64,000 nt of DNA from Micrasema longulum (Eukaryota; Arthropoda; Insecta; Trichoptera; Brachycentridae): NCBI GenBank assembly GCA_022494885.1, contig JAGVSM010003511.1, forward strand, positions 29,965 to 93,964. The letters are read 5' to 3'. Below, one piece after another: positions 11,038 through 23,439 of the stretch (its first letter is position 1; each line of letters opens with the position of its first letter). The notes beneath the pieces were generated by a model that was not told where the DNA came from, searched no databases, and saw only the letters and a program-made list of their open reading frames with translations. A program made the translations under genes and the position numbers.

Positions 11038-11560
11038 AAATCCCTACTACTACTACTACCATCACGCTATTTCCCCGTAGGGGAAAGCAGAGAGAATGGA
11101 CCGCCACACACGTCTATCCTGGCATACATTCCACATTTATAAATCTCGTCATATATGCCCTTCGGTTCTGTCTGCTTTTGACATGACCAGACTTAAGATT
11201 TTGGTTTATCTGATTATGCCACGTCTTCCTTGGTCGTCCTTGTTTCACGTTGCCGTTCATTTTCGCCATTTATACTTGTTTTACCATTCTTTCGTAGTCC
11301 ATTCGTTCTACGTGACCAAACCATCTCGGAGACCCTTTCTTAATCCTATCAATTATACTTGACTCAGATTTACACTCTCGCCTGATTTAATCATTCGTAA
11401 CCCTGTCATACATTGATTTCCCACACATTCGTCTAAGAGATCGCATTAAACCGCGTTCACTCGGCTTTCATCCTTTCTCTGCCAGTTCCACGTTTCACTC
11501 CCATACGTAAGTGTTGGGACTAAAACTCCGTTGTGCACTGCCAGTTTAGCTTCGATTTAC
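11038..11560 (-). pseudogene. RTE-type LINE 3' end (reverse-transcriptase C-terminus)
   Basis: Minus-strand translation gives EAKLAVHNGVLVPTLTYGSE, then MRSLRRMCGKSMYDRV, SSIIDRIKKGSPRWFGHVER, GRPRKTWHNQINQ and GHVKSRQNRRAYMTR, with frameshifts and stops. This is the end of an RTE-clade polymerase. It ends with TACCCCTACGGGGAAATAGC-type sequence and a TACTAC tail at 11040. Related ends are at 27493, 31975 and 38855. Confidence 0.85.
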
Positions 11561-11639
11561 ATATTTTTATTAGAAATTACTGTGCTTAACTGTTGTGTAG
11601 GTTCGATTATTCACTCTGTTTATTATCTCGCACTAGAAC

Positions 11640-11765
11640 GTTCTAATATTCTAGTGTGAAAAACACCTTTTTAAATAAATATTTCAGATCAACCATGCCG
11701 GAGAATCGGACCAGAGACCTCTTGCACGGCAGACAAACGCGCTGACCATTACACCGCTCGTCACT
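11640..11765 (-). repeat. SINE-1 head copy
   Basis: On the minus strand GGTGTAATGGTCAGCGCGTT and a weak B box (GGTCCGATTCTCC) are followed by AAAAAGGTGTTTTTCACACT. This matches the 5' half of the full SINE-1 at 33645; the 3' half is missing. Confidence 0.75.
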
Positions 11766-12086
11766 CGAGTGATTTATTCCCGTAATACTTACGTATTCTT
11801 ATTTTATTGGGCATGTTGCGCGAGTGGCCATTAGCGTTCTGTCGGAGAACGCGCGTAAGTGTTATGCAGCGGATTCTCGGAGTTGCGCGTACAATTCTGG
11901 CCATATTGGGTCTTTGACATTTCGTAAACTCCTTTCGGCCAGAATTGGAGATCTCCTTTCCAGCCGTGTAAACCTGTACGGCTTTTAGCAATGTAATGAG
12001 TTCCGAGAGGCGGAATGTCGCCGCCATTACGCGGTCCGTGCGCTAGTACGGGATTGTACTACCGCATAGTGGGACAGGGTTACCGG
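11766..12086. other. unrecognised GC-richer block
   Basis: A stretch with many CpG and fewer A/T runs than its surroundings. An 88-codon minus-strand frame matches no family I know. It may be unique DNA or an old element. Confidence 0.3.
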
Positions 12087-12862
12087 CAGGGGCGAACCGT
12101 GTAGAGAAGCGATTATGCACAGCTTACCATCATACTTGACTAACCATAATGTTTTATTGTAACTTTATTTACAGAAAAACAAATAAATAATTACCATTTA
12201 TTTTAAATCATTTTCACCGTTTGCATTTTTATCCAAATATAAATTTTAATTTTAATAAAGCGCGCCCAGCGCCTGCGGTAAGCCCAAGAAACTAGCCGAT
12301 TATTCCAGCTTATTTTTTCATACAAACAAGTACACTATGTTTTGAATGTACTGACCCCAGTGCGGGTTTTTTCTCCTAGATTAAACTTGCAGATTACACA
12401 AATTATTTTAAGATTCTTTTTTGGAAAACACTATTTCAAACATTGTTTCTTAAGGACTATTTTTCTTTGAGATGGTACTTTTGACATAAGACCATAATAA
12501 CTTTCATGCTAGCACTCCACGCGGCCGGTTTTAGCACTATTAATTACGAGAACAATGTGGCCAGTTGACATTTCAATTGAATACCTTATATCGACTGAAT
12601 TCATCGTGGTATTTTTTGTTTATTTTATAATGAATTATATATTGAAGTAATGGATAATATATCCATATAATATAATATATCACGAAGTTACATAGTTTGA
12701 TTTGATTTCATGGATGAGAGTTGTTGTATCACACAGAACCACAGAAAAATATCAATTTATAGTGTGTATATATTACTTACATTATATTATATACCCCCTA
12801 TGTAGGTACATATATTATATTTTTTATAGCTTACCTGTAAATAAAATCACCATTCGCCACTG
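12087..12862. mobile_element. hAT-D element copy 2
   Basis: It begins CAGGGGCGAACCGTG and ends CCATTCGCCACTG. The flanking 8-mers GTTACCGG (12079-12086) and GGTGCCGA (12863-12870) agree at 5 of 8, as expected for an old duplication. The interior (GCGATTATGCACAGC, GCGCGCCCAGCGCC) matches copy 3 at 15743. It lies just beyond the tubulin 3' end. Confidence 0.72.
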
Positions 12863-12945
12863 GGTGCCGACTAATGTCGCGTATCGAGGAGAGGTAGGGG
12901 AAGGTTCTAGTAGCGAAACGAGTGGAATAAAATGATAAAGGCGTC

Positions 12946-12951
12946 TTTAAT
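12946..12951 (-). promoter_or_regulatory. candidate polyadenylation signal of beta-tubulin
   Basis: ATTAAA on the minus strand about 310 bp past the stop codon. No AATAAA is closer. Assignment rests on position only. Confidence 0.35.
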
Positions 12952-13263
12952 AATGGATCGATGGAGTGAAACAAATAAAGAAACCTAATGACAATTAGAT
13001 GCTCGAATGACAAGAGATGATGAAAAATCGTACAAAAGAAATACGCGATATAAAAAGTTTTATAAATATTAGAAATGACGACAAGACAGGCTTAAAATTA
13101 TAAGATCTCTCGCACACGGGAGACAGCAGATTGCATCGGGGAATGTTTTTATATTCGGACAGACAATGTACAAACGTTAAATATAAAAAGATTACACGCG
13201 ATGGGGTGGCGATGGCGGTGACAGCGGGCGCATGTATTGAATGAAGATCGAAACTCCTCGCGT

Positions 13264-14631
<1,368 letters not shown>

Positions 14632-14689
14632 TCAATATTATTAGTGAAGATTCAGTTAGACTGAAGGTGCATATACAGTTTTTTTTATT

Positions 14690-15325
14690 TTATTTTAAAA
14701 TTTCATTGATAAACCCTTACGGGTTACATACATTTGACAAAATATTTTTACTTTTGAGATTCACATTCTACTGTTGGTGATAATACTTTAACATCTTTTG
14801 TTAAGGTTGTCTGAGTCTGTTGCTTGGTTTTGTCTGGTAGTTTATTGTATAATTTCAGTGCATGGTTTATTAGTCTCAACTGTCCTTGTCTCGTTTTGGA
14901 AGGGTGAACATGATATTTTTCTGATATTCTCGTATTGTGTCCATGTTTACTACATTTTTTTCCAAGTTTTAGTTCTTCGTCTACAGTTACATCAGTGGCT
15001 AATTTATGAATAAATTTTAAGTATTCTAGTTTAAAGAGTTCAGTTACTAACTTTAATATTTTATTTTGCTGTCTTAGTAGTCTGTTTATGTCATTTTGCT
15101 ATCCTGTTCCCCATAGTAGTTGCATATAACATATTTTAGTTTTTACATAGGCTTCGTACGTTAGAATTCCGTTTTTGGAACAAAGTTTTTGGTTTTAAAA
15201 CAAAGACTCGTTAATGTCGCCACATTGCTAATTAAATTTTTGATATAAATTGTCCATGTCAATATTGTCTGTCTATTGTAAGTCCTACGTATTTAAAATG
15301 TTCAATTTCTTACAGGTTTATACAA
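14690..15325 (-). pseudogene. LINE reverse-transcriptase C-terminal remnant
   Basis: Minus-strand frame: FKYVGLTIDRQY near 15290; then MQLLWGTG, a stop, QNDINRLLRQQNKILKLVTE, LEYLKFIHKLATDVTVDEEL, KHGHNTRISEKYHVHPSKTR and LINHALKLYNKLPDKTKQQT, ending near 14760. This is a non-LTR polymerase end. Apart from stops and a broken upstream part the last 135 codons are open, which suggests a fairly young copy. It lies 140 bp inside the tubulin intron, antisense to nothing (same strand as tubulin). Confidence 0.8.
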
Positions 15326-15742
15326 TTCTGGTACTTGATTAATAAGTGCACGCATCACGCTTGGCGTGCGTTTATATTTTGAAAATAATGTAATCAATTG
15401 ATAAACATTAGTTATTGGTTATTCTATGACGTAGTTTGATAATGTGACAATATGTGAGATTGTAAAATGAACAAATGGCCGGTGCGCTACTCCGCCGGGT
15501 GATGGGAAACAGTTCAAGATGGCGGTTATGCAAGTTCAGAGTATCCTGAACATCTGTATCTATTTGTGTACAGGAAGAACCTTCCGTTTCCTCCCGAAAT
15601 CATATATTACTATAGAATAAAGTAACCCCCGAGTTAGTCAGGTATGACGGTACCACGCGCAAGAGGGTGGAGACAGGCACCGATACTGTGGAGGAAATAT
15701 AAAATGGCGTTCGCAAGGAGCACGACCGAGGCAAGTAGGTAG
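15326..15742. other. unrecognised intronic DNA, GC-richer part 15470-15740
   Basis: No coding frame or shared repeat. 15470-15740 is richer in G and C than its surroundings and might be non-repetitive intron sequence. Confidence 0.3.
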
Positions 15743-15809
15743 CAGGGGCGAATCGGCCATGCAAGCGATTATGCACAGCATATCATGGAGAATAAATAAA
15801 ATTATTATT

Positions 15810-16157
15810 CAACAATGTTTGAGTATGTCCAAATGCTCCAGCCAGTCAGCGAGTTAAATTAACTACCTGGTAAAAGTATACAAATTGGAAAATTGTTTTT
15901 AGGCATTGCCTAGTAGGTGACTTGGTTCAGCCGGATGAATCTCACCCACGTGATAAAGGTTTCAGCTCTTTTACTTTACAAAAGTCAACAGATGACAGAG
16001 TTGAGGAAATGTGGATGTTCAAACACGGGCAGAATAGTGAATGTTACACAGTGTGTAAAGTGGCCCCTTAATGACAGGTCATAAGTCCTGTTAATGCCTA
16101 GACTACCATATTCCCCTCTCAAAAATGTTTTCCCTCTCTGTCGCAACAAATTTAACA
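15810..16157 (-). repeat. family A copy inside hAT-D
   Basis: On the plus strand a short C end (GTTTGAGTATGTCCAAATGC) is followed by reversed B (CAGCCGGATGAATCTCACCC) and reversed A (ACAGTGTGTAAAGTGG) blocks. Confidence 0.75.
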
Positions 16158-16508
16158 ATTATTATTATTCACCATCGTCACCGCTTACGTATTCCTCCAA
16201 AAATATATATAAATATTGACAAAGCGCGCCTAGCGCCATCAATAAGATTATTCAAGCTTATTTCTCCATACAATAATGTATGCAGTATTTAACATGCTAA
16301 CTCCCAGTTGCCTTTATTTTCTCTTTAAGTAATCTCGCAGATTACAGATATTCTCTATTTGGAAAACAGTATTTCGTATATAACATTATATATCACGTAA
16401 TTGACAATAATTGTTGTTCGAGTTCATTTGATAGATTCAAGAACAGCTGAAGCAGAGAGATGATGTTCACAGAGCCACAGAAAAATAGCCACTTGTATGC
16501 ATATGTAG

Positions 16509-17167
16509 CAGAGGCGGTTCCTTAGTATATGCATAAGTGCAGTGCACTGCCAAGTAAAAATTTGTGTAAATAAATTAGTAATTTTATCGATAGTAAAAAT
16601 ATGTTATAGGTAGGTAGAAAGAAAAAGGGATTCTTTGCAATATTATACACGTAAACATCATAATATTCAATACTAGCGCCAAAAGATCTAGCGAAATCGA
16701 CTCTAGCGGACGATTTTCTCATCTTGTCTACGCATGCGCAATCGTCCCAGTGCATATTCTGTTTTGCACAATCTTTTACCCTGAATTTGTAAGAAATATA
16801 TCATATCTCCTAAAATCGTCATTTGAGCGAGACAGGCAATGCACCGATGAATTGTGCGTTAGAGGGAGAAGATAATATACATATTCCGGGCATTGTCAAC
16901 GCATGCGCAGATTCGAAGTTCGTTTGTAATGTCACTTTGAACATGCGTAATGACATGATATTAGTACGAATTTAGTAAACTATAACGTGCGTATTATGTT
17001 AGGCGCATTTAGCGTTTTTTGGTTCCGATGCGCGGGCTGTCATACTATTGCTTGTTTATCACGTCAGACCTATCATATTATTATAATCTTATTGAACTTA
17101 ACAATATAAAAGTTGACAAAATGTAAAGAAATGCACAGCCAATGTTTTCGGTCAGGAGCCGCCAGTT
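16509..17167. mobile_element. hAT-C element inserted in hAT-D
   Basis: Left end CAGAGGCGGTTCCTTAG and right end GGAGCCGCCAGTT are imperfect inverted termini. The flanking 8-mers ATATGTAG (16501-16508) and ATACGTAG (17168-17175) agree at 7 of 8, as expected for hAT. There is no transposase frame in its 659 bp. A truncated relative is at 58694. Confidence 0.75.
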
Positions 17168-17240
17168 ATACGTAGGTACAAATTTATAAACATTTTCGTA
17201 GCTTACCTATAAAAAATTACCGTTCGCCACTGGTAGCTAG

Positions 17241-18122
17241 GTGGGAGGGGGAGTGATCTATCGCAGACATATAACCCAGAACCGTTTGATTTACCGGCGC
17301 TATTTACGAAAAACTTGTAAATGTACAAGCGATATTGCATAATGCGAATTTAATTATCGCCTTGTACGTAACTTGGTCCCCGGTAGATGAACGCCATGTA
17401 CGGACACATGATACGGCACAAAGCATGAATCAGTGTCTGGTGTCATTTATATTCTACCCGCGATATAACAAGACGCCATATCTCGCCATGTGGACGCACT
17501 GATTCCATAATAATGGGGCTAATTTATGTGATATCAATTTTATTTTATTTCGCACCCCCTCGCCAAGGGTTAAAAAGACGGTGCTTTTGATGGAATTGGA
17601 ATGCAGTACATAAACTGTGCCAAATTGCTGAATCTAAAAAAAATGATGCGGAGAAGCTTTTTATACGTACTTAACATTGTATTTAGTAATGTATATAAAA
17701 CTATAATTGGCCTATAATATTGGTTTATTTGTATATATATTTTTGTTATCATTATAATCAGCCATTGCTGTCATTATCTTTTTATAAATAAATAAAATAA
17801 TAAAGTTACGGTTGGCTATTTTTGATGCATATATTTTAGATGAGTAAAGTATATGTTTGTGAATAAGTTACATTAAAAAAAAATTATACATATATATATA
17901 ATACCAAGCATTACGATTTTAAATGGAGGTTCTAGCAGTGCGCCGGTACACGTGTATACTTAAACAAAACAAAATATCGACAAATACTTCATTAAAAAAG
18001 TGTGGTGTTCTCGGGATTGCTGCGTTTTGATTTTTTCTCGTACTAGATGGCCTCAACATAAAACAGTTGGTTCAATCTTGTTACGCGTTAAGGGACTCGA
18101 AAGAGAATCCCCTTAACGAACT
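17241..18122. other. unrecognised intronic DNA
   Basis: No gene or repeat shared within the window. 17280-17520 has average composition; the rest is AT-rich. Confidence 0.3.
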
Positions 18123-18233
18123 GGGGTGGTATTCCAAACGCTCTCGCTGCCGTATTACCTCGCGTATTTAAATACACAATACACGAGAAAAACTATTTTC
18201 TCGTGCCACGAGAGCGGTTCTGAATACCACCCC
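18123..18233. mobile_element. family H palindromic MITE
   Basis: Ends GGGGTGGTATTCC and GAATACCACCCC are inverted, with a second internal inversion of GCTCTCG and CGAGAGC. The whole 111 bp can fold as one hairpin. Confidence 0.7.
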
Positions 18234-18435
18234 TGGGCCCTGATTACAATTAAGAGAGTTATCTTCGACTGTCGTAAAGAAGAGTATATTTGCATGAACA
18301 TTCAAAGTATCTTCGTCGGTAACCGACAGTTGAACATGTTTAGAAGAAAAAATTGTATGCATATTCTGTTTTTCATACAGAAAACTTAATTTTACACTGT
18401 AGATAAATAACTTCCCATTGTAATCGGGGCCCTGG
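18232..18435. mobile_element. Harbinger-like MITE with 19-bp termini
   Basis: The termini CCTGGGCCCTGATTACAAT (18232) and ATTGTAATCGGGGCCCTGG (ending 18435) are inverted with two mismatches. GGGCCCTGAT-type ends are common in PIF/Harbinger elements; the assignment is inference. Confidence 0.65.
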
Positions 18436-19394
18436 AGGCGATCCAGAACGCTATCTACTATTTAGTAAAATAAGAGGGTGTCCAATGATGGTTCTTCGAG
18501 TCAAGTTTAGGATATCTTCCAGCTTCTTGATAATTACTAAAATTCAAGTGTGTGTACGATCTTAAGTGTCCAGAGATGATTGTTGTATTTTATGACGCAC
18601 GGTTGTCATACCTTCAATTATATTATTATTCATTTGGACAACAAAATGTCGGGGGAAGTGAGAGACAGTCAGACGAATAACAAAATAAATAATGGTCGTA
18701 CGTGACCCGTTTAGCTATTGTTTTAAGAGGAAAAGCAAATGACGCGTGCTGGCAAACCGGCAATATTGGTATTCAAAACACGAGTAATGGAAAAAAAATA
18801 TTTAGACTTAATGAAAAAATTTTTCGTTCCAAATTAGAAAAAAACCACAAACATTTTGCCTATCGACTCGCTCAGTTTTATGTCCATGTGTTGGAAAATC
18901 AATACAGTTGTCTCGACACGCAAGCCGGTGGCTGTGCAAGTACCTACATATAATTTGTATATGGCTATACTTGTATTGACCTTAGTTGATAGCAAAGCGA
19001 GTATGATGTCATAGGCCGACCATAGGCCATTTATGGGCGGTCAGAGCTGTGCTGTTCTTGCGACAGAAGAGTAAAGAGGCGCCCACCTTACTGAAGATAA
19101 ACTCAATTAAATAATAACATAGATATAAATAAATTGAAAGAATAATTGCAAAAATATGTCATTTCCGTCGGTTTTAAAGACATATGTAACGTGTTTATTT
19201 ATTTATATTTACGTCCAGAGGGCATTTGCAAGGACGGTATCAGAAAATTTTATTGTATGGCACATCAATATGGTAAACAGCAAACTCAAACATTCGAAAA
19301 ATGATTATTATCAAAATAATCATTATTTTACACTGAAAGTTCTTTATAGATTGAAATTATCTCATTAGGTTCAAAAGTTATGTTTTCGAAATGG
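18436..19394. other. unrecognised intronic DNA
   Basis: Short open frames only. A stretch at 19300-19394 (AAAGTTCTTTATAGATT, ATTATCTCATTAGGTTCAA) recurs at 37745-37850, so an old dispersed repeat is present. Confidence 0.3.
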
Positions 19395-20007
19395 CAACAT
19401 TTATTTATTAACGGACATTGTCCATGTTTACAATTTATAGGGTTTAAATATTACAATAAAATAATAGTTTAAAACATTTAAAAAAAGAGAAGAAGCATTG
19501 ACAAACATAAGGGACATCGAGACAAGATCTGGACCAATTATTTAGTGCTCGTTTAAATCGTTGTAAATTTAAACCAAAAAAGTCCAGATCTTGTCTTGAG
19601 TTAACAATACGACAAAGACGGGTCATTGGAGAATTAATGCCATAGTTTGTTCTATGCTGATCGATGAACAGTACTTCATCGTTTCTCAATCTACGAGTCG
19701 AAATATGGAATTTGACTTGTCCCAGTAATGATGGAACATCGATTATACCATTTAGTATGCCGAACATATATATGGAGTCAATATTAGTTCTACGTTTTTG
19801 TAGACTAGAAATATTTAACATTGACTCTATGTCAGCATAAGAATAATTATCTCTCTCTAGTCCGAGCATCCACGCTACTTTTCGAAGCAAGCGATGTTGG
19901 ACTGATTCAATGTGATTTATGCGATTGACATAGAATGGAGACAGACCACGGAGGCATATTCTAGAAGAAACATGAACAAAACCTCGTTTTCTGGACATTT
20001 TGTTCAA
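19395..20007 (-). pseudogene. LINE reverse-transcriptase C-terminus (Jockey/CR1 type), open but truncated
   Basis: The minus-strand frame runs from the upstream end to 19444 with blocks LSPFYVNRINHIESVQHRLL, ADIESMLNISSLQKRRTNID, FGILNGIIDVPSLLGQVKFH and LDFFGLNLQRFKRALN. These match the end of non-LTR polymerases. The visible 187 codons are unbroken but the rest of the element is missing. An AT-rich 3' tail follows to about 19395. Confidence 0.82.
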
Positions 20008-20199
20008 TGTGACTACCGCGGTTTATTCTAAGGAATAAGAGGCACAACAGTGGTCGATGAATAAGAACACTCTACGGTAGGTGAATACGAGTATATAGCA
20101 TAATATTTGGTGTTGAAGGATTATTACGTTGTTTTTCTCGCACAGATCGTAAGTGACTTTATTCCTCGTGTACGGCGTAATTAAATAACATTTATTTAT

Positions 20200-20713
20200 T
20201 TATTATGGATAACTTATATAGCGCCATTTTCGTAATAAAATACCTCAAGGGCGCTTTACATGGTGATTCTATTGTTAAGTTAATTTAATTGAAGCTTTTA
20301 AATTCGTAATTAAATTAATTTAATTTATTTTGTTGTCACGTGCTACGGATTTATTCAAATGATTTAGAGAACAAGTGGGTTTTAAGTTGTTTCCGAAACA
20401 TCACTTCACTTTCACAGCCTCGCACCTCTGCTGGGAGAGCATTCCATGCCATAGGGCCTGCGACCGCAAATGCGCGTTCACTAAATTTAGTGCGCTGTTT
20501 GCGTAGAGGTATAATAACTTTTCCTCTCGCCGTAGACGTAGCTGATCTAAGCGTGAGACGCCTGTCAGCTAGTTCATCTGGAATGCATAGTTCCCTTAGA
20601 TATTCCGGAGCCGAGTTGTGCAGTGACTTATACATGAGCCAGCAGAGTTTGTATTCGACCCTCTGTGGAAAACGTAGCCAGTGTAGTTCCCATTGACATT
20701 GTATTGAATTCAA
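20200..20713 (-). pseudogene. CR1-like LINE 3' end with coding and tail
   Basis: The frame 20713-20351 (minus) reads LHWLRFPQRVEYKLCWLMYK, SAPEYLRELCIPDELADRRL, AFAVAGPMAWNALPAEVRG and FRKQLKTHLF, the classic end of a CR1/L2-type polymerase. The 3' tail at 20270-20204 has GCGCCCTTGAGG and AATGGCGCTATATAAG-type sequence, shared with the unit-bearing retroposons at 8850, 28781 and 39405. It is 5'-truncated. Confidence 0.85.
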
Positions 20714-21195
20714 CAGCGAATCGAAAATGATGGCTATCTGCTAACCGCTGCAATGGTTAGTGTGATAAGAAGTCATATTTAGAGCGAAACGTTTTCCTCC
20801 GCTAATTAGAATCTATTGTATCCGATGCTCGCCCGCGTTCTTGGAACCAGAAAAGAAAATGTTGACAAGTGTAACACAATAATGGCGGTGAAAGCTTCAC
20901 ACAATTCAAACCCGTCATTTCTCCATACAATTCACTCTCTCTTCGGCAAACTTCCCGACGCTTTAGAGGGGGGAAAAAAACTATTCTAAATTCTATCCGA
21001 TCATATTTTGACCCAAGCATTGTGACTTCTCTGCGAGACAAGTAAATGACGAAATTCAGTGCCTTTAAAAAAATATTTAAGTACTGTGTATTGAGACACA
21101 AACCCCAACTCCATGGAACCAAAGTCCTGTGTTGATTTGGAAGGAATATATGTATAAAACTTTAACAATTAATATCACCATAATCTTCATCTCTA
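20714..21195. other. unrecognised intronic DNA
   Basis: A 106-codon minus-strand frame is not recognisable. A block around 21090-21130 (CCATGGAGTTGGGG on the minus strand) resembles 61105-61145, so an old repeat is likely. Confidence 0.3.
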
Positions 21196-21470
21196 ATGTA
21201 ATATGTTAATGTTAACAGCTCCCCGGGGAGTTGAATCCGGTTCTTGCCTACAAAAATTTGGACAAACTCAAAATATTGTTGATAAATCCACCCGGTCCAT
21301 GAAGAAGTATAGAAATTGAAAAAATATAATTTTCAGGCGTTGCCTTATATGTAGGTGAAATAATTCAATTAGATGAATCTCACCCGCAAGAATAAAGGTT
21401 TCAGCTCTTTAACTTCACAAACATCAACAGATGAAAGAATTGAAGGAATATAGATGTTAAACACATAACA
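21196..21470 (-). repeat. family A copy, A-B-C-A order (reversed)
   Basis: On the plus strand an A start is followed by CCCCGGGGAGTTGAATCC and TTTGGACAAACTCAAAATAT (C), then reversed B (GATGAATCTCACCCGC) and part of reversed A. Confidence 0.7.
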
Positions 21471-21951
21471 ACGCTATAATTAATTGGTTATTCTTGTACC
21501 TGTGACGTTTGAAAGTATGTAGTTCACTTTTATTTTTTCATACATTTTCGAGAAAATCCGCAGTACAATTAAATGCTATAATTTTTACCGCGTGCAAGAA
21601 AAGAGCTTCCAAAGATGGATTGTTCTCACGGTTCTTAACGTCAATATTTTAATAGATAAATTGAATGATCTTCACAAATAAATAAATAGCGATTACTTAA
21701 GTGGGACCAGCGACAATGTGGCAGTTTGATTGTAATGGATAGCCTTTTCGAAATGGGGGGATTGTTTTTATAAGGTTTCTTGATAAATTAATCGATAGAT
21801 CGCCATCGCGCAACGTTGGACGAATGTTAAAGAACCTATCGGTATTTCGTATTTCGGCTAACTTTACTTGAATAACACACTATGACGTGATATCAGCTCA
21901 GATAATGGACGATGCAGACGCTGTTTGAAATGTCGGTAATAAAAAACATAA
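21471..21951. other. mostly unrecognised; MITE E fragment at 21510-21610
   Basis: CGAGAAAATCCGCAGTACAA and TTTTTACCGCGTGCAAGAAA match the inner part of MITE E. The rest shows nothing. Confidence 0.4.
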
Positions 21952-23032
21952 TTATAGTCCTCAAAATATAGCTCGATTAGAATGACAGTTGTCAGCAAAA
22001 GTGACGACATAACTTTGTAGTAACGTCTAGGGAATGATTTATATTGACACACGAAAAATCATTCGTATCTGGCATGTTAATTATTTTTTTCAATTCAATG
22101 CTTGACACATAAATCAACATAATTATATCAAATCAGCTTTAAAACTAAAAAAAAGTAACTAAACCTAATTATTAACGACGTTCTTACAAGGTTACATCAT
22201 TTTGCAATGTAGAATGCTCTTCCAAACGTCTGGAGACGTTTGGAAGAGGCCTTAATCCAGCAGTGGAGAGAATTAGGCTGCAGAAGAAGAAGAAAAGGTT
22301 TTAGGCGTATATATTGTTGTGCTATATTTAGTTATAAAGGTGCTAAACTTGCTTTGTTTCTTTGTTGTTCTCAATATGTGTTATTTTCTAAATGTTAATA
22401 TTATTTATGCCACGAATTGAGTGTTTTAACTCCTGGGAATGTAATTCAACGTATTTTTTAAAATCATTTTTTTTTTATTATTAATAAAACATATGATACA
22501 AAAAGTACATATTATACTCCCAGGAGTTATTAAAGAAACTCATTTGGGACCGTACATAAGAAAAAAAAATTGACAATACATAATATCATACAAATTAATA
22601 CATCCGAAATAAAAAGAAAATATTATTATACTTGTAAAATACTTTGTGTTATATGATTTACAAATAAAAAAAAAACTAAAATAAATCTGATTATTAACGA
22701 CGTTCTTACAAAGTTACATCATTTTGCAAAAACTTTAGAGATGGACAAATTGATCAATGTAATTTGATCGAATAAAAAAAAAATCGTTTGATAATGTTCA
22801 CGAAAAAAGTATAAATGTCTTATTTTTTGGTGAATAATTGTATTCAACACACTATAATAGGCTTGTTTTTGCGTTTTTATATCAATTTTCGGAAACGGAG
22901 TTTCATGTTTGCATGAAAAAACTGATAAAATCGATCTGAGCGGTACATGGTCAGTGATCAGTAATTTCCCATCACAATTGACATGAGTTTGAAAGCTGTT
23001 ATTTAAATCAAGCTAAATTTTAAGGACTATAG
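21952..23032. mobile_element. MITE B copy 1, with insertion
   Basis: The left end TTATAGTCCTCAAAATATAG and right end AATTTTAAGGACTATAG are inverted. The body (GTGACGACATAACTTTGTAG, GATCAATGTAATTTGATCG, TCAGTGATCAGTAATTTCC) matches copies at 33038 and 45344. A segment at about 22212-22670 is foreign and is bracketed by a direct repeat of about 60 bp (GACGTTCTTACAA-GTTACATCATTTTG). Confidence 0.8.
22217..22305 (+). repeat. RTE-type LINE extreme 3' end preceded by a hairpin
   Basis: TGGAAGAGGCCTTAATCCAG and a (GAA)n tail encode RLEEALIQQWRELGCRRRRR, the terminal block of an RTE-like LINE. The first 14 bp are preceded by their own inverse: 22217-22230 and 22235-22248 form a perfect hairpin with a 4-base loop. 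Confidence 0.6.
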
Positions 23033-23439
23033 AAGCAGCTAAGACGCTAAAACACGAGTATTCGATAAATAAATAATCTTATAGTTGCAGCTTCACAATC
23101 GATCGTTAAGCCGCCGCACAGAGCGCGTGGGTGCAGTCGAACGTTACATTGCAAGGTAAACCGATTACCTACGCGGCTTTTCCTTGAGAATATCAATCTA
23201 AAAACTCCATCTGGAATTATTATTACTAATGTATGGGCACAGAGCCATTGTCGTCCACAATCCATTATTAATTTCCTTCAGCCGCTCGGCGAGGCGTAGG
23301 CTCCGAGATTACACGGCGGAGGCTGGTTACGCCCGGTAACAAATTCGGTTTCACGACCACTCCCGGAAAGGCGAGAATGTGGGACGAAATGAAAAATTAA
23401 ATAAGCAGACATTTTAAACTTATAATTTTAGAAATCAAA
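23033..23439. other. GC-richer intronic block, unrecognised
   Basis: 23080-23390 has many CpG, no shared repeat and no good frame. It stands out from the surrounding AT-rich repeats and could be non-repetitive intron DNA. Confidence 0.35.

Larger units (their letters stand above)
15743..17232. mobile_element. hAT-D element copy 3 with two nested insertions
   Basis: It starts CAGGGGCGAATCGG and ends CCGTTCGCCACTG. The flanking 8-mers GTAGGTAG (15735-15742) and GTAGCTAG (17233-17240) agree at 7 of 8. It shares its interior with copy 2 at 12087. Family A (15810-16157) and hAT-C (16509-17167) are inserted in it. Confidence 0.82.
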
